Shown: piece by piece, positions 30,838 to 35,512 of the stretch
Position numbering within the stretch: position 1 is the stretch's first letter
Layout: the number at the start of each line of letters is the position of its first letter
Source of the DNA: an uncultured Collinsella sp.
GTDB lineage: Bacteria > Actinomycetota > Coriobacteriia > Coriobacteriales > Coriobacteriaceae
Reading direction: 5' to 3'
Assembly (NCBI GenBank): GCA_958349325.1
Contig: CATWCP010000007.1
Coordinates: forward strand, 1 to 35,512
DNA length: 35,512 nucleotides
Notes under the pieces: generated by a model
What the model saw: only the letters and a program-made list of their open reading frames with translations
Told to the model about the DNA's origin: nothing
The model's database searches: none
Position numbers and translations under genes: made by a program

Positions 30838-32159
30838 TCGACACCGAGCACGTTAAATGCGATACCTGTACCGCACCGGAGCCTATGGAGCTCGACGCCA
30901 GCGACGAGGCCTCGCGCGGCTGGCCTACCGTCGACATCGAGACCAATCCCTACAAGGCACAGTTCCCGCTGTTCCAGCAACACCCCGAGATCGCCTTCCT
31001 CGATAGTGCCGCCACCGCGCAGCGCCCTGCCTGCGTGCTCGACGCCGAGCGCGACTTCTATCAGCGCATGAACGCCAACCCCCTGCGTGGCCTGTACTCG
31101 CTGTCCGTCGAGGCCACCGACGCCATCGCGAAAGTCCGCCAGCAGATCGCCGACCTCATCGGTGCCTCACAGGCCAACGAGGTCGTCTTCACCCGCAACA
31201 CGAGCGAGTCGCTCAACCTGGTCGCCAAGAGCTTTGCACCCACGGTGCTCGAGCCCGGTGACGAGGTCGTCATCACCATCATGGAGCACCACTCCAACCT
31301 GATTCCGTGGCAGCAGGTCTGCCGCGAGACCGGCGCCAAGCTCGTCTACCTCTATCCCACCAAGACCGGCCAGCTCACCACCGAGGAGGTTCTGGCCAAG
31401 GTGGGACCCAAGACCAAGATCCTGGCCGTGGGTCAGGTCTCCAACGTGCTAGGAGTCGAGAACCCGGTCAAGAACCTCGGCAAGCTCGTGCACAAGTACG
31501 GCGGCTATCTGGTCGTCGACGGCGCGCAGTCGCTGCCGCACATGCCGGTCGATGTGGCCGACCTGGGCGCCGACTTCTTTGCCTTTAGCGCGCACAAGGC
31601 CATGGGCCCCATGGGCATCGGCGTGCTGTGGGGCAAGATGGACCTGCTCAACGCCATGCCGCCAGTGCTTACCGGCGGTGAGATGATCGATTCGGTCACC
31701 GAGCAGGACGCCGTCTGGGCGCCCGTTCCCGAGAAATTCGAGGCCGGCACGCAGGACGCCGCCGGCATCTTCGCCACGGGTGCGGCACTCGACTACCTGG
31801 TCAACACCGTGGGTTACGAGAACATCCAGGCCCGCGAGCAGGCACTCGTCCACTATCTGATGGGCGAGCTCATGCAGCTCGACTTTGTCCAGATCATCGG
31901 CTCCATCTATTGGGACAACCACCACGGCGTTGTGAGCTTTAACGTCAAGGGCATCCACCCGCACGACGTCGCGAGCATCATGGACATGGACGGCGTCTGC
32001 ATACGCGCCGGCCACCACTGCGCGCAGCCGCTGCTCACCTGGCTGGGCGTCGAGAACCTTGCCTGCTGCCGCGCCAGCGTGGCCTTCTACAACGACAAGG
32101 CCGACATCGACAAGTTCATCGCCGGCCTGCATCACGTTTGGAGCACGTTCAATGGGTAA
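30834..32159 (+). CDS. sufS: SufS, group II cysteine desulfurase
   Basis: This 441-residue PLP enzyme releases sulfur from cysteine for SufU/SufBCD. Family marks are FLDSAATAQRP, MEHHSNLIPWQ (H152 stacks on PLP), VDGAQSLPHMPVD, the PLP lysine K255 in FSAHKAMGPMG and the persulfide cysteine C396 in RAGHHCAQPLL. The usual protein begins near NPYKAQFPLFQ (residue 38 here), so there is an N-terminal extension of about 35 residues carrying a CDTC motif (C9, C12). The ATG overlaps the sufD stop; a start inside is possible but has no better Shine-Dalgarno. The sufU ATG overlaps its end by eight bases. Confidence 0.94.
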   Translation: MIDTEHVKCDTCTAPEPMELDASDEASRGWPTVDIETNPYKAQFPLFQQHPEIAFLDSAATAQRPACVLDAERDFYQRMNANPLRGLYSLSVEATDAIAKVRQQIADLIGASQANEVVFTRNTSESLNLVAKSFAPTVLEPGDEVVITIMEHHSNLIPWQQVCRETGAKLVYLYPTKTGQLTTEEVLAKVGPKTKILAVGQVSNVLGVENPVKNLGKLVHKYGGYLVVDGAQSLPHMPVDVADLGADFFAFSAHKAMGPMGIGVLWGKMDLLNAMPPVLTGGEMIDSVTEQDAVWAPVPEKFEAGTQDAAGIFATGAALDYLVNTVGYENIQAREQALVHYLMGELMQLDFVQIIGSIYWDNHHGVVSFNVKGIHPHDVASIMDMDGVCIRAGHHCAQPLLTWLGVENLACCRASVAFYNDKADIDKFIAGLHHVWSTFNG

Positions 32160-32586
32160 TCTGTACACCTCCACCACATTTATGGAGCACAACTCGCACC
32201 CCGACTATAAGTATGAGATGGATGCTCCCACGCACGAGCACGACGGCATCAACCCCAGCTGCGGCGACGAGCTCACCTTGCAGCTGCGCGTCGAGAACGG
32301 CGTGATCGAGGAGGCCTCCTTTACCGGCCACGGCTGCGCCATCAGTCAGGCCAGCGCCGACATCATGGCCGACCTCATCACCGGCGAGACCGTCGAGGAA
32401 GCTCGCCGCCTAGCAGAGCTCTTCCTTGCCATGATCCGCGGCGAGCAGCTCTCCGAGGAGGACCTGGAAGACCTGGACGAAGCCGCCCAGCTCCAGGACA
32501 TCTCGCACATGCCCGCCCGCGTCAAATGCGCCGAGCTCGCCTGGCGCACCCTCGACGGCATGCTCACGGGACAAAATAATCAGTAG
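32152..32586 (+). CDS. sufU: SufU, zinc-dependent sulfur acceptor of SufS
   Basis: This 144-residue IscU-fold protein carries the zinc/sulfur ligands C37 and D39 in NPSCGDEL, C62 in GHGCAISQAS and C126 in RVKCAELAW. The insert between the second and third cysteine (LAELFLAMIRGEQLSEEDLE) is the mark that separates SufU from IscU. It accepts sulfur from SufS by ligand exchange on zinc and passes it to SufBCD. The frame is open upstream inside sufS; the ATG at 32152 fits the family start and the 8-base overlap with sufS. Its last codons carry the third operator-like repeat. Confidence 0.93.
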   Translation: MGNLYTSTTFMEHNSHPDYKYEMDAPTHEHDGINPSCGDELTLQLRVENGVIEEASFTGHGCAISQASADIMADLITGETVEEARRLAELFLAMIRGEQLSEEDLEDLDEAAQLQDISHMPARVKCAELAWRTLDGMLTGQNNQ

Positions 32587-32597
32587 AACTTGTCCCA
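32567..32597. promoter_or_regulatory. Third copy of the suf operator-like repeat (CGGGACA-N17-TGTCCCA)
   Basis: It has the same geometry as the two sites upstream of sufC: 7-base arms with one mismatch and exactly 17 bases between. It overlaps the last codons and stop of sufU. TGTCCCAAATCTTAAG (32591-32606) is identical to 27161-27176. Confidence 0.6.
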
Positions 32598-32615
32598 AAT
32601 CTTAAGATTTTTGTT

Positions 32616-32653
32616 GGCCGAATCGCTTGACAAGAGTGGTTCGGCCATTTTCT
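32616..32653 (+). terminator. Rho-independent terminator of the suf operon
   Basis: Stem GGCCGAA / TTCGGCC with a loop of about 17 bases, followed by ATTTTCT. A 14-base palindrome AAATCTTAAGATTT followed by TTTG stands just upstream (32598-32611) and may add to termination. The T-tract meets the stop codon of the convergent gene. Confidence 0.75.
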
Positions 32654-33461
32654 ATTCCGAGAGCTCAGCCTGTGCCTTCACCCGCGCATAAGCGCGCACG
32701 ATACGAGATACGGTACTCTTGCTGATTCCCGTATACCGTTCGACCTCGCGCACCGTGTAGCCGCCATCGTGCAGAGCGAAAATGATTCTGTCTCGCCGCG
32801 AGGGCGCAACGGTCTTGAGTTCGTTGAGCGGAACCCCGAGGCTCTTCGCCATCTTGTCGGCAAAGGCGTGGCGTTCCCACTCCGTCTCTTTCATATCGCA
32901 CAGCGCTGGCTCACTGCCGTCGGGCGTCGAAAGCGAATAGGCAATAAAGCCCTCGGCAGAGCCAAAAAGCTCAAGCACACAAGAAGGATCAGAAAATCCC
33001 CTCGCGGCATCGGCCACATCACCGTCGTAAGCGCGTAGATGTTCCGGAAAGCTGCTCCAGGGATAGCGCTCGATTAGGCTAACGCCCACCTCCTGCGGAT
33101 CGGCGTGTACAGAGCGAATAGCCTCCATCACCTGCCAGTCGGTATCGAGCGAGCGCCGGTCAAAACGGTTTTGGAACAGATGGCCTGTGCGCCCCGTGCG
33201 CTTATTGAACCGCCGCGCGTACGTCAAAAGCAGCCGGTGCATTGCCGCGCTCATCCTGTCCTCGTAATCTGCAAGCACCAAATGCACGTGATTGCCCATA
33301 AGGCACCAGGCGATAACCGTCACGCCCTCCTCGCGACAGCACTCGCGCATCAGCTCCAAAAACTCCCACCGGTCGTCATCGCCCTCAAAGATGAGCCGCT
33401 TGCCCGTACCGCGGGCACAGACATGGTAAAAGCCGGTAACCGTTCTCCAAACGCGCTGCAT
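32652..33461 (-). CDS. REP-associated tyrosine transposase-like protein (Y1/HUH, RAYT type) with HTH tail
   Basis: This 269-residue protein has an N-terminal Y1 transposase domain of the IS200/TnpA-REP type: FYHVCARGTGKRLIFEGDDD, the metal-binding HUH-type pair H58 and H60 in WCLMGNHVHLVL, the candidate nucleophile Y81 in LLLTYARRFNKR and RTGHLFQNRF. The C-terminal 80 residues form a helix-turn-helix region (GGYTVREVERYTGISKSTVS), also seen in other RAYT-like proteins of this group. The start at 33461 has GGGAG upstream; a longer open frame to 33674 lacks coding character. No terminal repeats or REP palindromes were recognised beside it, so it looks like a single-copy resident gene rather than an active element. 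Confidence 0.8.
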   Translation of the reverse strand: MQRVWRTVTGFYHVCARGTGKRLIFEGDDDRWEFLELMRECCREEGVTVIAWCLMGNHVHLVLADYEDRMSAAMHRLLLTYARRFNKRTGRTGHLFQNRFDRRSLDTDWQVMEAIRSVHADPQEVGVSLIERYPWSSFPEHLRAYDGDVADAARGFSDPSCVLELFGSAEGFIAYSLSTPDGSEPALCDMKETEWERHAFADKMAKSLGVPLNELKTVAPSRRDRIIFALHDGGYTVREVERYTGISKSTVSRIVRAYARVKAQAELSE

Positions 33462-33864
33462 GGCGCTCCCTTCACCGGGATCTGCTTGCCATCCAATACA
33501 GCACGATTGAAGCGTGCCATCAAAACATTCACGCAAAACAATACACTCGCGCGGCCAAAGGCAGTAATCAGGCGGCGAACGGCACCGTTGCAACAGGTCA
33601 ACCCCTGCAACGCTTACAAGAGCTGACCAAAAGCTTGCCAAAGACGGACCCCCTCTACGGAAGTTCGCGACCACAGAACATAGCGTTAAACCGTTTCAAT
33701 TAAAACTTCCGGACTTCTCGCTACGAAAACTGAGCCGTTCGCCGAATATTCCGTGCATTTCGCGGTATTATAGGGGCTGCATGTCATGTCCCTTTCGAAG
33801 GGTCGCCCGGCAATCGCCAGCCACGACCCCCAGACGGGACGCCAACACGATAGAGAGGAGAGGC
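33462..33864. other. Gap between the RAYT-like gene and the NifU-like gene
   Basis: No gene is supported in these 403 bases. The minus frame of the RAYT-like gene stays open to 33674 but is Cys/Arg-rich and without similarity. TATTAT (33766-33771) about 95 bases before the NifU-like ATG is the best -10 candidate, without a good -35. The sequence GATAGAGAGGAGAGGC directly before 33865 is a strong Shine-Dalgarno. Confidence 0.4.
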
Positions 33865-34599
33865 ATGCAGTACTCACAGGAAGTGGAGAACATGTGCCCC
33901 GTTGCCAAGGGTGCATACCACGGCCCCGCACCCATCCCCGAGGAGGGCAAGTGGGTCCAGGCTAAGGAGATTTCCGACATCTCCGGTCTTACGCACGGTG
34001 TGGGTTGGTGCGCACCTCAGCAGGGCGCCTGCAAGCTCACGCTGAACGTCAAGGACGGCATCATCGAGGAGGCCCTCGTTGAGACCATCGGCTGCTCGGG
34101 CATGACCCACTCTGCCGCCATGGCTTCCGAGATCCTTCCCGGTAAGACCATCCTCGAGGCCCTCAACACCGACCTCGTCTGCGACGCTATCAACGTTGCT
34201 ATGCGCGAGATCTTCCTGCAAATCGTTTACGGCCGCAGCCAGACCGCGTTCTCCGAGGGCGGCCTGCCCGTGGGCGCCTCCCTCGACGACCTCGGCAAGG
34301 GCCTTCGCTCTCAGGTCGGCACCATGTTCGGCACCAAGGCCAAGGGCGCTCGTTACCTCGAGCTCGCTCAGGGCTACGTCACCCGCATGGCTCTCAACGA
34401 CAAGAACGAGATCATCGCATTCGAGTTCCTGAACCTCGGCAAGTTCACCGACGCCGTCAAGGCCGGCAAGACCCCCGAGGAGGCCATCGCTGGCGCTATG
34501 GGCCACTATGGTCAGTGGGAGAACGCTGCCAAGTACATCGACCCGCGCACCGACGAGGAGACTCACTCCGTCGCCAGCGTGTTCCCGGTTCACGAGTAG
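33865..34599 (+). CDS. NifU/IscU-like iron-sulfur scaffold-type protein, partner of GGGtGRT protein
   Basis: This 244-residue protein from the ATG at 33865, behind GAGAGGAG, has an IscU-like core: GWCAPQQGACKLTLNVKDGI, with C49 and C56 where IscU has its first ligands, and ETIGCSGMTHSAAM with C77 where IscU has GC.(A/S). A third part (LPVGASLDDLGKGLRSQVGT, YLELAQGYVTRMALND) is specific to this family. An early C11 is also present. Genes of this type commonly sit next to a GGGtGRT gene in anaerobic Firmicutes and Actinobacteria; the pair's function is not known to me. The next gene starts 18 bases downstream, so they form an operon. Confidence 0.82.
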   Translation: MQYSQEVENMCPVAKGAYHGPAPIPEEGKWVQAKEISDISGLTHGVGWCAPQQGACKLTLNVKDGIIEEALVETIGCSGMTHSAAMASEILPGKTILEALNTDLVCDAINVAMREIFLQIVYGRSQTAFSEGGLPVGASLDDLGKGLRSQVGTMFGTKAKGARYLELAQGYVTRMALNDKNEIIAFEFLNLGKFTDAVKAGKTPEEAIAGAMGHYGQWENAAKYIDPRTDEETHSVASVFPVHE

Positions 34600-34617
34600 A
34601 AAGGGAGGGAAATAACT

Positions 34618-35512
34618 ATGACTGTTACGTTCGAAGGTTACGAGCGCCGCGCTGACAAGATCAACAAGTGCCTCGCCGACAACGGCATCGCCTCCCTCGA
34701 GGAAGCTCTGCAGATCTGCACCGACAAGGGCTTCAACCCGCGTGAGATCGTCAACAACACCCAGTCCATCGCCTTCCAGAACGCCGAGTGGGCCTACACC
34801 CTCGGTTGCGCTCTCGCTGTCAAGCGTGGCGCCAAGTCCGCTTCTGAGGCTGCCGCCATCATCGGCGAGGGCATCCAGGCCTTCACCGTTCCCGGCTCCG
34901 TCGCCGAGGACCGCAAGGTTGGTCTGGGCCACGGCAACCTGGGCGCTATGCTGCTCTCCGACGACACCGAGTGCTTCGCCTTCCTGGCCGGCCACGAGTC
35001 CTTCGCTGCCGCTGAGGGCGCTATCGGCCTGGCTCTGAACGCCAACAAGGCTCGCAAGAAGCCGCTGCGCGTTATCCTCAACGGTCTGGGCAAGGACGCC
35101 GCTCAGATCATCGCCCGCATCAACGGCTTCACCTATGTGAAGACCCAGTTCGACTACTACACGGGCGAGCTCAAGGTCGTCGAGACCATCCCCTACTCCG
35201 ATGGTCCCCGCGCTGCCGTTAACTGCTACGGCTCCGACGACGTCCGCGAGGGCGTTGCCATCATGTGGCACGAGAACGTCGACATCTCGATCACCGGTAA
35301 CTCCACCAACCCCACGCGCTTCCAGCACCCCGTCGCTGGCACCTACAAGAAGGAGCGCATCGAGGCTGGCAAGAAGTACTTCTCCGTCGCTTCTGGTGGC
35401 GGCACTGGCCGCACCCTGCACCCGGACAACATGGGCGCCGGCCCTGCCTCTTACGGCATGACCGACACCATGGGCCGTATGCACTCCGACGCCCAGTTCG
35501 CCGGTTCTTCCT
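34618..35512 (+). CDS. GGGtGRT family protein, 3' end cut by the window edge
   Basis: 298 complete codons are visible from the ATG at 34618, preceded by AAGGGAGGG. The name-giving motif ASGGGTGRTLHPDNMGAGPA is near residue 260, followed by SYGMTDTMGRMHSDAQFAG. Earlier conserved-looking stretches are YTLGCALAVKRGAKSASEAA, GLGHGNLGAMLLSDDTECFA and GITGNS-like DISITGNSTNPTRFQH. There is no signal peptide or membrane segment. The family is widespread in anaerobes, next to a NifU-like gene, and has no assigned reaction that I know. Very biased codon use (frequent C-ending codons with regular GCT and GGC) suggests high expression. Confidence 0.88.
   Translation, partial: MTVTFEGYERRADKINKCLADNGIASLEEALQICTDKGFNPREIVNNTQSIAFQNAEWAYTLGCALAVKRGAKSASEAAAIIGEGIQAFTVPGSVAEDRKVGLGHGNLGAMLLSDDTECFAFLAGHESFAAAEGAIGLALNANKARKKPLRVILNGLGKDAAQIIARINGFTYVKTQFDYYTGELKVVETIPYSDGPRAAVNCYGSDDVREGVAIMWHENVDISITGNSTNPTRFQHPVAGTYKKERIEAGKKYFSVASGGGTGRTLHPDNMGAGPASYGMTDTMGRMHSDAQFAGSS

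Noticed and set aside
33874..35484. Open frame of 536 codons on the minus strand
   Set aside because: Antisense to the NifU-like and GGGtGRT genes, which have recognisable motifs and strong Shine-Dalgarno sites; the product is Val/Gly/Ala-rich with no domain.
1..35512. CRISPR array, tRNA or rRNA
   Set aside because: No regularly spaced short repeats and no tRNA-like or rRNA segments were seen; the only long exact repeat is the fibronectin duplication. I could not run a covariance search.

Overview
The window looks like chromosomal DNA of a high-G+C Gram-positive anaerobe, most likely a coriobacterium of the Collinsella type (inference). The grounds are a sufCBDSU operon with a divergent Rrf2 regulator, a sortase-anchored surface protein, peptidoglycan hydrolases with fibronectin repeats, a GGGtGRT/NifU-like pair and G+C-rich housekeeping genes beside A+T-richer accessory DNA. 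There is no rRNA, tRNA or CRISPR array that I can see.

Layout. (1) 1-9893, minus strand, a cell-envelope island. A six-gene unit (GtrB/ArnC-like undecaprenyl-phosphate glycosyltransferase, sugar epimerase/reductase, ATP-grasp ligase, two 4-TM SMR-type proteins, WecE-like sugar aminotransferase) has its own promoter-like site at 7006-7034 and a terminator at 1977-2009. It is framed by two secreted wall hydrolases that share the same fibronectin-type repeats: an NlpC/P60-like protein upstream and an Amidase_3 protein (cut by the window edge) downstream. (2) 9894-11841, a decayed stretch with remnants of an IS1595-type transposase and an IS21 istB gene and one orphan small gene. (3) 11842-14309, an accessory pair: a GHKL ATPase fused to a STAS-like domain, convergent with an AAA ATPase that has a palindrome-rich leader. 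(4) 14519-22705, a glycosyltransferase cluster: five minus-strand GT2 genes, four of which form a duplicated two-gene module, and one divergent GT2 gene. (5) 22730-26546, an AAA-ATPase-like/DUF1703-type protein and a sortase-anchored lysozyme-like surface protein. (6) 26685-32586, an Rrf2 regulator and the divergent suf operon for Fe-S cluster assembly, followed by a RAYT-like HUH protein and then the NifU-like/GGGtGRT pair at the right edge.

How it may work together. The first island resembles the chassis of the Arn (aminoarabinose) pathway: an aminosugar would be made by the aminotransferase and epimerase, possibly decorated by the ATP-grasp ligase, loaded on undecaprenyl phosphate, and flipped by the SMR pair to modify an envelope glycan. 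The second glycosyltransferase cluster would build a polysaccharide backbone. The suf region carries the clearest regulatory signal: TGGGACA-N17-TGTCCCA occurs twice between rrf2 and sufC, and a one-mismatch copy with the same spacing lies over the sufU stop codon.
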